Below, in pieces: positions 6,822-14,704 of a stretch of DNA of 64,000 bases. Position 1 is the first letter of the stretch. Every line of letters starts with the position of its first letter. The notes under the pieces are model-generated. The model was not told the origin of the DNA. It did no database searches and worked only from the letters and a program-made list of their open reading frames with translations. The stretch is from Faecalicatena contorta (lineage in GTDB: Bacteria; Bacillota; Clostridia; Lachnospirales; Lachnospiraceae): contig NZ_JAFBIY010000001.1 in assembly GCF_021531975.1 (NCBI RefSeq), positions 124,001 through 188,000 of the forward strand, read 5' to 3'. The translations under genes and the position numbers were made by a program.

Positions 6822-9293
6822 ATGGAAATCGATGTTTTTGTAAGTCATCATACGAGCTCTTCTTTACACATTGTGGAAGGCATCGTAAATAAATTAGAGT
6901 CTGTTGGAATTCGCTGCTGGTATGCACCGAGAGATACAGAAGGAACATATGCATCCAGCATTGCAAAAGCATTGAACAGTTGTCAGGTGTTTTTACTGAT
7001 TTTGAATAAGCCGGCATCGGAGTCTTTCCATGTGCTGAATGAAATTGACATGGTTACGAAGCGTCTGACAAAGGGAGAAAGTGTGAATATCCTTCCATTT
7101 CATGTGGCAGATGATGAAATCGGAGAAGATGCACAGTATTATCTGGGAAGACTGCATTGGATTGATGCGATGACTCCGCCTATGTATCAGCGTATTGATG
7201 AGCTGGTGGAACGGATTGCTAAAATACTTGGTAAAGAGATCGCTATTACGCAGGAGAAGAGTGGGGATGGCGGTAATACATACAAATTAGTGAGTAAAAT
7301 GCCACAGGCAAGGGATATCTTCGACGGACGTGATTTCTTATTGGATCAGATACATGCTGCTTTTGCAGAAGGGAAGCGTACCCTTTTTCTTGAGGGAATC
7401 GGAGGAATCGGGAAAAGCGAACTGGCAAAGCAGTATGCGCTGCGTTACCGGGAAGATTATGATAACATTCTGTTTGTGACGTATGAATTGAGTCTGGAAA
7501 AACTGGTCTGTGATTCTACGGCGATTGTAATTGAGAATTTTCCGCCGATCCAGGAAGAGGATGAGCATACCTATTTCCAGAAGAAGATGCAGGCACTGCG
7601 TTCCATAGCAGATGAGAGAACGCTTATTATCGTCGATAATTTTGATGTGGATATGGATCCGAATCTGAAAGAATTTCTGGAAGGGAAATATCGCGTTATT
7701 TTTACTACAAGAAATGCACATCCGGGATATACCACTGTCAAGGTTGGGACAATTCAGGATAAGGATGTATTGTTCCGCATTTTTGAGCAAAATTACGGGG
7801 CATCGATAGAAGAATGGGAACGTCCGTATGTGGAAGAATTGTTTGAACGTATTGAATATCATACATATACCATTGAGCTGATCGCCAAGCAGATGGAAGC
7901 CAGCTTTTTAAATACACAGGAAATGCTGGAGCTTCTGAAAAAGGGTGAACTACAGCAGAAGGTCTCTGAAACTGTGTCGGGAAGGAAAGATCAGAAGACA
8001 GCGTTTGGACATATCTGCTCTGTATTTAATACGAGTAATCTGAATGAAGAAGAGCAAAGAATACTAATGTTCCTCTCTCTGATGGGAACACGCGGTATCA
8101 TAGCGCCCCGATTTAAAGAATGGGCAAATCTACAGTCGTTTGAGACGGTAAATCAGCTGGTGCGAAAGAGCTGGATCCGCAAAGAGGGCGGACAGCGCAT
8201 TTCGGTACATCCTCTTGTAAAAGAAGTGATTTATGCAGTGCTCAGACCGACAGTAGATTCCTGTCTGGAATTACTGGAGAGTATGGCGGTCTTTTCCTTT
8301 GGTGCATGGTTTCGAAATTATCAGGAAAATGAAGCAGTGGCGGATAACTATCTGGCTGTGCTGGAATATTTCCAGAATGACCTTGGTAAAAATCCAACCA
8401 GGTTTGAAACGTTCTGTTCATTTCTGTGGCAGGTAGGAAAGTTCAGTGATTCTATCCGATTCGGACATTTGCTCTATGATGCCTGTGTGAAGGTATATGG
8501 GGAAGCAAGTCTGGAAGCCGGATTTACAGCAAAATCACTTGGTGGCGACTATTTCAACAGCGGTCGTGTCAGGGAGTCCATTCCATGGTACAAGAAGGGG
8601 CTGGAAAGTATGTTGGAGAGTGGGATGATTCCGACAGAAGATCTGGCTATTGCTTATGAAAAAGTGGCACGCTGCTATACATGGGAGTATGAGCAGAATT
8701 TTGAGAAAGCAGAAGAATATTTTCAGAAGTCACTGGATATACGGCTGGAACTTAGGGAGGCGCTTAAGGCAGGAGAGAACCGTGGCATGTTCATGAAGTA
8801 TGAGCATTACGGTCCTAAGCTAGCAGAGCTCCGTATTGGTGAGTGTTACATGGAATTGGGACGTATGTACCAGATGATGGGCGATTATGAAAAGGGAATC
8901 GAGTATGCGAGAAAACAGAAGGAGATTTTGCTTACTTATGACCCGGATAATCTGTCCAGTATTGCATACGATGAGTATGATGAAGGGGTATGCCACTATT
9001 ATCTCGGCATAAGAGGCAGTGAAGCCGGTGATATGGAGTCTGCCGATGCCCATTGGAAGGAAGCGGAAAAATGTCTTTCCAGTGCACTTGAGAAGAATAT
9101 GGAGCGTCGTGGCGCACTGGCAATCGATACGATTGATAATCAGGAATATCTGGCAGATGTGTATGCAGCAATGAAACGTTATGCGGAAGCGTCGAATGGT
9201 TATATGGCGGTTATTACAATGACAGAGAATCTGATGGGAAAAGAATGTGAACGTATTCAGAGTGTGAAAAAGAAAATGGACTTTCAGGCTTAA
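6822..9293 (+). CDS. TIR / NB-ARC (STAND NTPase) / TPR protein
   Basis: This 823-aa NLR-like protein has three parts. Residues 1-about 140 are a TIR domain (DVFVSHHT start, RCWYAPRD, VFLLILNK, with E74 in VLNEI at the position of the NADase glutamate). Residues about 160-480 are a STAND/NB-ARC module: Walker A GIGGIGKS 192-199 (K198), Walker B LIIVDNFD 268-275, the sensor-like FTTR 294-297, and a winged-helix VHPLV at 462-466, the counterpart of the MHD motif. Residues about 540-820 are TPR-like helical repeats. From family knowledge such proteins sense a ligand through the repeats, oligomerise and activate a TIR NADase, often in phage defence. It starts 15 bp after cysK behind AAAGGAG and ends at its own terminator. 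Confidence 0.9.
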   Translation: MEIDVFVSHHTSSSLHIVEGIVNKLESVGIRCWYAPRDTEGTYASSIAKALNSCQVFLLILNKPASESFHVLNEIDMVTKRLTKGESVNILPFHVADDEIGEDAQYYLGRLHWIDAMTPPMYQRIDELVERIAKILGKEIAITQEKSGDGGNTYKLVSKMPQARDIFDGRDFLLDQIHAAFAEGKRTLFLEGIGGIGKSELAKQYALRYREDYDNILFVTYELSLEKLVCDSTAIVIENFPPIQEEDEHTYFQKKMQALRSIADERTLIIVDNFDVDMDPNLKEFLEGKYRVIFTTRNAHPGYTTVKVGTIQDKDVLFRIFEQNYGASIEEWERPYVEELFERIEYHTYTIELIAKQMEASFLNTQEMLELLKKGELQQKVSETVSGRKDQKTAFGHICSVFNTSNLNEEEQRILMFLSLMGTRGIIAPRFKEWANLQSFETVNQLVRKSWIRKEGGQRISVHPLVKEVIYAVLRPTVDSCLELLESMAVFSFGAWFRNYQENEAVADNYLAVLEYFQNDLGKNPTRFETFCSFLWQVGKFSDSIRFGHLLYDACVKVYGEASLEAGFTAKSLGGDYFNSGRVRESIPWYKKGLESMLESGMIPTEDLAIAYEKVARCYTWEYEQNFEKAEEYFQKSLDIRLELREALKAGENRGMFMKYEHYGPKLAELRIGECYMELGRMYQMMGDYEKGIEYARKQKEILLTYDPDNLSSIAYDEYDEGVCHYYLGIRGSEAGDMESADAHWKEAEKCLSSALEKNMERRGALAIDTIDNQEYLADVYAAMKRYAEASNGYMAVITMTENLMGKECERIQSVKKKMDFQA

Positions 9294-9316
9294 GGCCTGA
9301 AAGTCCTGAATTTTTT
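9278..9316 (+). terminator. Rho-independent terminator overlapping the TIR gene stop
   Basis: GGACTTTCAGGC (9278-9289) and GCCTGAAAGTCC (9295-9306) form a perfect 12-bp stem, with TTTTTT at 9311-9316. The stop codon TAA lies in the loop. Confidence 0.9.
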
Positions 9317-9328
9317 GGAAATAAATAC

Positions 9329-9357
9329 TTGCATTTTCTGAATAATCATGGTAATAT
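9329..9357 (+). promoter_or_regulatory. Promoter of tRNA-Gly
   Basis: TTGCAT (9329-9334) and TAATAT (9352-9357) have a 17-bp spacer. The mature tRNA starts 22 bp after the -10. Confidence 0.7.
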
Positions 9358-9378
9358 ACTTTTCGTGTCAAAGATGAT

Positions 9379-9449
9379 GCGGGTGTAGTTCAATGGTAGA
9401 ACACCAGCCTTCCAAGCTGGATACGTGGGTTCGATTCCCATCACCCGCT
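9379..9449 (+). tRNA. tRNA-Gly (anticodon TCC)
   Basis: This is a 71-nt cloverleaf. The acceptor GCGGGTG pairs with CACCCGC, the D arm is GTTC/GAAC, the anticodon stem CCAGC/GCTGG carries loop CTTCCAA (anticodon TCC), and the T loop is TTCGATT. CCA is not encoded. A T-run (9449-9456) follows directly, probably as terminator. Confidence 0.95.
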
Positions 9450-9615
9450 TTTTTTATGTTTACAATTACAAATTCATGTGCTATGCTATATAAAATTTTA
9501 GATACTATTCTTGTATCTTAGAACTATTTCTGCCGTAAGGCATCTCATTTTCGGTGCTTCAAGTCGAAGAACTACCCGATGATGAAAAAATAAAAACAGA
9601 ATAAGGAGAGAGTAG

Positions 9616-10047
9616 GAGTTTTACTTTATTTCTCTTGATATTTTTTTCTGCATACAAGATAATAAAGAGGAAGAAGAAAACATAAATGAACTTGAGGCAT
9701 GGTTGTATTTCATCGGTTCTGATAAACCGGAAGATATTCAGAAGGTGCTGGACAATTATCCCAAGTTTGAAGAAATATATCGGGAGATTGTAGCGTTCCG
9801 ATATCATCCGGAGGAGGCGATAAGTATGTTTTCAGAAACGTTGAAAGTGCTGGATGAAAACACGGTGAAATATATGGTTGAAGAGATGAAGCAAGAGCTG
9901 GAAGAAAAGGAGCAGAGATTGCAGGAAAGTCAGCGGAGGTTGGACAATAGCCAGCAAGAGCTGGAAGAAAAGGATAGAGAGATTCAGGAAAAGAATCGGA
10001 AGATTGAGGAACTTCTTGCAAAACTGGCAGGGAAAGAAGAAAGATGA
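9616..10047 (+). pseudogene. C-terminal remnant of an Rpn / PD-(D/E)XK transposase-like nuclease
   Basis: The frame is open from 9616 (after a TAG at 9613) but has no well-placed start. It encodes the tail of Rpn-family recombination-promoting nucleases: LEAWLYFIGSDKPEDIQKVL, then EIVAFRYHPEEAI and a long charged coiled coil (VEEMKQELEEKEQRL...). The nuclease core with the catalytic Asp/Glu residues is absent. It sits just downstream of tRNA-Gly, a common integration neighbourhood. A 17-codon piece upstream (VEELPDDEKIKTE, about 9556-9606) may be another relic. Its stop overlaps the next gene's ATG. Confidence 0.6.
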
Positions 10048-10985
10048 TGGAGAGTCAGCCTGTTGATAAATTTACAAGACCACTGGTCGTGTGTGGTCTG
10101 GCGCTTATATGTTGTACTCTGTGGGGCAGTGCATTCCCCAGTATAAAGATCGGCTATGCACTTCTCTCGATTGCGGGGGAAGATACGATGTCTCAGATGC
10201 TGTTTGCCGGTTACCGGTTTACGTTGGCGGGAGTCATGGTCATATGTATCGGAAGCTTTATGAAAAGGAGATTGCTGGTTCCGGGACGGGGATCCTGGCT
10301 ACTTGTAATGAAGCTTGGCTGTGTGCAGACGATTTTTCAATATGTCTTTTTCTATATGGGACTTGCCCATACGACAGGAGTGAAATCTTCTATTATCACG
10401 GCATCGAATGTATTTATAGCGTTGTTTCTGTCGGCGGCAGTGTTTCGTGAGAAGTTATCTGCAGTGAAGCTTGCTGGATGTCTGATTGGTTTCGGAGGGG
10501 TTGTCCTTATTAATCTGACCGGCAGTGGGCTGGATCTTAATTTTTCGCTTGCAGGTGAGGGGGCAATGCTCCTGTCGGCGTTTGCGTCTTCTCTGTCTTC
10601 TGTAATGATTAAGAGCTACTCAGCCAGGGAAGATACATTTACGCTGTGTGGCTATCAGTTTTTCTTTGGCGGCATAGTGCTTTCTCTGATCGGACTGGCA
10701 GGAGGCGGTAAGGTGAGTGGATTTACGCCTGCCTCTATACTATTGCTCTTATATCTGGGGATGGTTTCGGCAGTTGCGTATTCGCTTTGGAGCTTCCTTT
10801 TATCTCGCAATCCGGTCGGGAATGTTGCGATATTTGGTTTTACGAATCCTGTTATCGGAGTCATTCTTTCGGCCATTTTGCTGGGTGAAAAGAACCAGGC
10901 TTTTACGATACAGGGTCTGGCGGCACTTCTCATGGTATGTGCAGGAATTTTTATGGTAAATAAGAGCCAGAAAGGAAAACAGTGA
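10044..10985 (+). CDS. EamA/DMT-superfamily transporter
   Basis: A 313-aa, ten-helix membrane protein with two EamA repeats (first about 12-147, second about 160-305). The typical blocks are LICCTLWGSAFPSIKIGY at the N-terminus, GFGGVVLINL between repeats and FTNPVIGVILSAILLGE in repeat two. The family exports amino acids, nucleosides or other metabolites in exchange for protons; the substrate cannot be assigned. The ATG at 10044 overlaps the previous stop (ATGA), with ATG 10047 as an alternative. There is no obvious terminator before the downstream regulator, which has its own promoter. Confidence 0.85.
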   Translation: MMESQPVDKFTRPLVVCGLALICCTLWGSAFPSIKIGYALLSIAGEDTMSQMLFAGYRFTLAGVMVICIGSFMKRRLLVPGRGSWLLVMKLGCVQTIFQYVFFYMGLAHTTGVKSSIITASNVFIALFLSAAVFREKLSAVKLAGCLIGFGGVVLINLTGSGLDLNFSLAGEGAMLLSAFASSLSSVMIKSYSAREDTFTLCGYQFFFGGIVLSLIGLAGGGKVSGFTPASILLLLYLGMVSAVAYSLWSFLLSRNPVGNVAIFGFTNPVIGVILSAILLGEKNQAFTIQGLAALLMVCAGIFMVNKSQKGKQ

Positions 10986-11003
10986 AAGATTCAGGGATAG
11001 CTC

Positions 11004-11033
11004 TTGTAAATATTTGCAGGAGTCTGCTATAAT
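11004..11033 (+). promoter_or_regulatory. Promoter of the GntR/FadR regulator gene
   Basis: TTGTAA (11004-11009) and TATAAT (11028-11033) have an 18-bp spacer. The predicted start site lies at about 11040, exactly where the operator-like palindrome begins. Confidence 0.75.
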
Positions 11034-11039
11034 AAGTCC

Positions 11040-11052
11040 AATGTAGTACATT
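11040..11052. promoter_or_regulatory. 13-bp palindrome AATGTA-G-TACATT (putative GntR operator, copy 1)
   Basis: A perfect odd palindrome, AATGTA/TACATT around a central G, lies at the predicted transcription start of the GntR-family gene. An identical copy lies at 12333-12345 ahead of the aldehyde dehydrogenase operon. The size and position suit a dimeric FadR-type repressor acting on itself and its target. Confidence 0.65.
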
Positions 11053-11080
11053 GAAATATAATATGGAAAGTGATTATAGT

Positions 11081-11797
11081 ATGGGGAATAATAGTTTGTT
11101 TGCAGAACTGCCGAAAGGTTCGATTTCTGAAATTATTATGCAGAGAATTACAGATGCGCTGATCAGCGGCCAGCTGAAACCGGGAGATAAGATTCCGACG
11201 GAAGTAGAGTTCAGCGAGAAGCTTGGTGTAAGCCGTAATGCTGTGCGGGAAGCGATGAAGGTGCTGGTTGCATTTGGTGTACTTGAGATACGTCGTTCAG
11301 AAGGCACATTTGTAGTGGAAGAATATAATAATAAATTGCTGGATCCGTTATTGTATGGACTGATCTTATCGGAGCATTCTATGGAAGAGCTTCTGGAGGT
11401 AAAGATTGCAATTGCCAATTCGGTACTTTATCTGGCGATTCTGAATGCTTCAGATGAGGAGATCGCAAGACTAAGGGAATATGGACTGGAATTTAAGAAG
11501 GTTATGAATGAGGTTCCTGCAGATATCGAGAAGATGTATCAGGCAAGCAAGCGGTTCAATGAATATTTGAGCGAAATATCCAAGAATCGTATGCTTTACC
11601 AGCTGGACAGTATTATACGGAAAATTGCTTCCTTTACAAGGCATAAAGCTCTGGAAGTATCCGTTGAGAGAAATCAGCTGAATGCGCTTCCGGATAATTA
11701 TCTGAAGGAAGTAGATATACTTGAAGCAAGGGATAAGAAAGCAATCGCAGGTTTTATGGATGAGAGACTGAAGCTGTGGCAGGAGCTTTTGTTGTAG
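11081..11797 (+). CDS. GntR/FadR-family transcriptional regulator (FCD domain)
   Basis: A 238-aa protein with a winged-helix N-terminus (QRITDALISGQLKPGDKIPT, then EFSEKLGVSRNAVREAMKVL, LEIRRSEGTFV) and an all-helical FCD effector domain (about 95-230). FadR-type regulators bind carboxylates or acyl compounds. ATG 11081 is chosen because GGAAAGTGA lies 8-16 bp upstream; the in-frame ATG 11063 lacks a Shine-Dalgarno. The gene carries a 13-bp palindrome at its start site that recurs before the CoA-acylating dehydrogenase operon 500 bp downstream, so it probably represses that operon. The thioesterase gene follows after 17 bp. Confidence 0.85.
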   Translation: MGNNSLFAELPKGSISEIIMQRITDALISGQLKPGDKIPTEVEFSEKLGVSRNAVREAMKVLVAFGVLEIRRSEGTFVVEEYNNKLLDPLLYGLILSEHSMEELLEVKIAIANSVLYLAILNASDEEIARLREYGLEFKKVMNEVPADIEKMYQASKRFNEYLSEISKNRMLYQLDSIIRKIASFTRHKALEVSVERNQLNALPDNYLKEVDILEARDKKAIAGFMDERLKLWQELLL

Positions 11798-11814
11798 GCA
11801 GATAGGAGAATGAC

Positions 11815-12231
11815 ATGGTAGATTATGAAAGATTACTGGAACATCGTAACGCGGTAAATAAATATGCTTCTTTTATGGGAATTGTTACGACTGAGATAAA
11901 AGAAGGATATGCCAGAGCTGAGATGCAGATAAGACCGGAACATGAGAATGCGGTAGGCACTGTGCATGGCGGGGCTATTTTTTCTCTTGCAGATACAAGT
12001 GCAGGTGCGGCAGCCGCTTCTTATGGCACGAAGATGACGACAGTATCCAGTGATTTTCATTATCTTTCTCCGGCAATGGGAACAGAGAGATTGTATGGAG
12101 AAGCGAAGGCTATCAAACATGGAAAGAAGATGTCGACTCTGGAGGTTGAAATATTTTCAGATGCTCATAAGCTGATTGCAAAGGGAACGTTTACTTATTT
12201 TAATCTCGGTGTACCTTTGTTTGAAGAATAG
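11815..12231 (+). CDS. PaaI-type hotdog thioesterase
   Basis: This 138-aa single hotdog domain has the PaaI signature NAVGTVHGGAIFSLADTSAG (residues about 44-63), in which Asn, the HGG turn and an acidic residue form the active site. It would hydrolyse acyl-CoA to free acid and CoA in the cytoplasm. Located between the GntR gene and the CoA-acylating aldehyde dehydrogenase operon, it may release CoA from stalled or off-pathway acyl-CoA intermediates; that link is inference. It is probably co-transcribed with the regulator and ends before a strong hairpin. Confidence 0.85.
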   Translation: MVDYERLLEHRNAVNKYASFMGIVTTEIKEGYARAEMQIRPEHENAVGTVHGGAIFSLADTSAGAAAASYGTKMTTVSSDFHYLSPAMGTERLYGEAKAIKHGKKMSTLEVEIFSDAHKLIAKGTFTYFNLGVPLFEE

Positions 12232-12254
12232 AATTGTTAAAAAATACACAATAT

Positions 12255-12305
12255 TATAGCTGGTTTTTTGTATATATTTTACAAAAATCTGGCTATATTT
12301 TTTTT
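12255..12305 (+). terminator. Terminator after the regulator/thioesterase unit
   Basis: A long imperfect hairpin, TATAGC...TTTTTGTA / TACAAAAA...GCTATA, is followed by eight T residues (12298-12305). Confidence 0.75.
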
Positions 12306-12329
12306 ATAAATGCCGATTGAAATAGAACG

Positions 12330-12345
12330 TATAATGTAGTACATT
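12330..12345 (+). promoter_or_regulatory. -10 box overlapped by palindrome AATGTA-G-TACATT (operator copy 2)
   Basis: TATAAT (12330-12335) overlaps the 13-bp palindrome at 12333-12345. No good -35 hexamer lies 16-18 bp upstream, suggesting a weak or activated promoter. The palindrome is identical to the one at 11040-11052. Binding here would directly block the -10 of the aldehyde dehydrogenase operon. Confidence 0.65.
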
Positions 12346-12385
12346 AAACATACAACGTGGAACGAATATGCAAGGAGGCAATAAA

Positions 12386-13753
12386 ATGGAAGCAAAAGAG
12401 TATGTATTAGACCTGATTGAAAAGGGAAGAAAAGCGCAGCAGGAATTTGAACAGTTTTCACAGGAGGATGTGGACAAGGCAGTTCGCGCAATCGGAAAGA
12501 TTATCTATGACAATGGTGAAATGCTGGCTAAGATGGCTGTAGAAGAGACACGCATGGGCGTCTATGAAGACAAGATTAAAAAGAACAAAGGAAAAGCCAA
12601 AGCAGTATGGGCTAAGTTAAAAGGTGTTAAGAGCCGTGGAATCATCGAATATGATGATGCAGAAGGCATTGTAAAGGTTGCAAAACCGATTGGTGTAATT
12701 GGTGTTGTTTCTCCTACAACAAACCCAACTATGACACCAATGCAGAATGCTATGATCGCATTAAAAGGTGGTAACGCTATTATCGTTGGACCACATCCAC
12801 GTGCGAAGAAGACGGGTGTTGAGACAGTTAACTTAATGAGACAGGCACTGAAAGAAGTTGGTGCTCCAGAAGATCTGATTCAGATCGTACCGGAACCAAC
12901 AGTTGAGATCTCCGGACTTATCATGTCAGAATGTGATGCTTGTATCTCTACAGGTGGACCGGGAATGGTTAAAGCTGCTTATTCAAGCGGAAAACCTGCA
13001 TTTGGTGTTGGCGCAGGTAATGTGCAGACATTAGTTGACAGAGATGCTGATATTGCAGACGTTGCTCAGAAAGTAGTAGTAAGCCGTATTTATGATAATG
13101 GTGTACTGTGTACATGTGAGCAGTGCGTCCATGTTCCGGCCGAGAAGTTTGACGCGATGGTAGAAGAACTTGTAAAACTTGGTGCTTACTACATCAGCGA
13201 ACCGGCAGACGTAGATGCATTAAGAAAAGGAATGTTCCCGACAGGAGTGATCAACAAAGATGTTGTTGGCGCTTCACCGGCATTTATCGCAAAGACAGCC
13301 GGACTTGAGTGCCCGGAAGATGCAAAACTGCTCCTTGTTAAGATTGAGAAATATGGTGCTGATGAATGCCTCGCGAAAGAGAAGCTTTGCCCGGTACTTG
13401 CGATCAGAGCTTATGACACATGGGAAGAGGCTGTAGATGTAGCTGTTGCAAACCTGAAGAATGAAGGCGCAGGTCACAGCTCTGTTGTACACTCTAACAC
13501 AAAAGAACATATTGAATATGCAGCAGAGTTATTGCCAGTATCTCGTGTTGGTGTTAACATGATCGGATCATCCGGACTTGGCGGAGGACTTGACAATGGT
13601 CTGAATCCTACAGCTACACTTGGATGTGGAACATGGGGCAACAACTCTATCTCCGAAAACTTATGGTGGCACAATCTTGTTAACATCGCAAGAATCGCAT
13701 ATAGATTACCAGACAGACCGATTCCGACAGATGAAGAGATCTGGGCAGAATAA
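12386..13753 (+). CDS. CoA-acylating aldehyde dehydrogenase (SucD/SauS-like)
   Basis: ATG 12386 lies 7 bp after AAGGAGG. The 455-aa protein is an aldehyde dehydrogenase of the CoA-acylating type: SPTTNPTMTPMQN, PHPRAKKTG, ISTGGPGMVKAAYSSGKP, and the catalytic cysteine C242 in DNGVLCTCEQ. It is colinear with succinate-semialdehyde dehydrogenase SucD of Clostridium kluyveri (similar ends, TLGCGTWGNNSISEN and DEEIW) and related to sulfoacetaldehyde dehydrogenase SauS. It should convert an aldehyde plus CoA and NAD(P)+ to acyl-CoA. With the next two genes it would yield ATP by substrate-level phosphorylation. The actual aldehyde is unknown. Confidence 0.85.
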   Translation: MEAKEYVLDLIEKGRKAQQEFEQFSQEDVDKAVRAIGKIIYDNGEMLAKMAVEETRMGVYEDKIKKNKGKAKAVWAKLKGVKSRGIIEYDDAEGIVKVAKPIGVIGVVSPTTNPTMTPMQNAMIALKGGNAIIVGPHPRAKKTGVETVNLMRQALKEVGAPEDLIQIVPEPTVEISGLIMSECDACISTGGPGMVKAAYSSGKPAFGVGAGNVQTLVDRDADIADVAQKVVVSRIYDNGVLCTCEQCVHVPAEKFDAMVEELVKLGAYYISEPADVDALRKGMFPTGVINKDVVGASPAFIAKTAGLECPEDAKLLLVKIEKYGADECLAKEKLCPVLAIRAYDTWEEAVDVAVANLKNEGAGHSSVVHSNTKEHIEYAAELLPVSRVGVNMIGSSGLGGGLDNGLNPTATLGCGTWGNNSISENLWWHNLVNIARIAYRLPDRPIPTDEEIWAE

Positions 13754-13773
13754 GCAGCACAGGAGACTAGACT

Positions 13774-14691
13774 ATGATTCGCAGTTTTAAAGAGTTAATC
13801 GAAAAAGTACAAAATGGGGAGCCACAGACTTTGTCTGTGGCTGTTGCCCAGGATGCGGATGTTCTGTTGTCTGTATGGAATGCATATAAAAACAGAATCA
13901 TCAAAGGGGCATATCTGGTAGGAAATGAAAAAGAGATCCGGGAAATCGCAGCAGAGCATGAGATTGACCTCTCCAATTTTGAAATTGTAAATGAAGAAGA
14001 AAAACCACAGGCGTGTGCGACAGCCATTAAGTTAGTAAAAGACGGGAAAGCTTCTCTTCCGATGAAAGGATTTGTGGATACATCAGTCGCATTAAAAGCT
14101 TTGTTAAATAAAGAATATGGACTTCGTACAGGTAAATTGATATGCCATGTGGGATTGATGGAAGTGCCGGGATTTGACAGAATGTTCCTTCTTAGTGACT
14201 CGGCTATGACCATTGCTCCCACATTGGAACAGAAAGTAGACCTGATTCGGGCTTGTACAGAGATTGCCCATGCGATGGGAAATGAGATGCCGAAGGTAGC
14301 TGTACTTTGTGCAGTAGAAAAGGTAAATGATAAAATGCCGGCAACACTGGATGCAGCCGAGCTGACACGTATGAATGAAGCTGGTGAGATTACCGGCTGT
14401 ATCGTAAAGGGTCCTCTTGCCATGGATAATGCAGTATCTGTAGAGGCAGCGCGTCACAAAGGAATTGATCATCCGGTAGCGGGAAATGCAGATGTTCTGA
14501 TTACACCGGATATAGAAGCCGGAAATATTCTGAATAAATCTATGGAATATTTCGCCAGATGTGAGAAGGCAGGATGTATTATGGGAGCGACCAAACCGAT
14601 GGTTCTTACATCCAGAGCCAGTTCCGATACATCTAAGATGAATTCCATTGCACTTGCGGTGCTTGCAGCGCAGGAAATGGATAAGAAATAA
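13774..14691 (+). CDS. ptb: Phosphate acyl(butyryl)transferase
   Basis: A 305-aa member of the phosphate acetyl/butyryltransferase family, of normal Ptb length. Recognisable blocks are SVAVAQDADVL, LPMKGFVDTSVALKALL, LLSDSAMTIAPTLEQK, GPLAMDNAVS and VAGNADVLITPDIEAGNIL. It exchanges the CoA of an acyl-CoA for phosphate to give acyl-phosphate. It begins 20 bp after the dehydrogenase and 13 bp before the kinase, in a clear operon. Butyryl-CoA need not be the substrate here: the partner dehydrogenase suggests a product-specific acyl group. Confidence 0.85.
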   Translation: MIRSFKELIEKVQNGEPQTLSVAVAQDADVLLSVWNAYKNRIIKGAYLVGNEKEIREIAAEHEIDLSNFEIVNEEEKPQACATAIKLVKDGKASLPMKGFVDTSVALKALLNKEYGLRTGKLICHVGLMEVPGFDRMFLLSDSAMTIAPTLEQKVDLIRACTEIAHAMGNEMPKVAVLCAVEKVNDKMPATLDAAELTRMNEAGEITGCIVKGPLAMDNAVSVEAARHKGIDHPVAGNADVLITPDIEAGNILNKSMEYFARCEKAGCIMGATKPMVLTSRASSDTSKMNSIALAVLAAQEMDKK

Positions 14692-14704
14692 GGAGACGAG
14701 CAAT

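Noticed and set aside
9556-9606. Separate small gene (VEELPDDEKIKTE)
   Set aside because: Only about 17 codons with no RBS; more likely debris of the Rpn gene.
14648-14704. Upstream extension of butyrate kinase
   Set aside because: It would overlap ptb; AAGGAG directly before ATG 14705 and family alignment support the shorter start.
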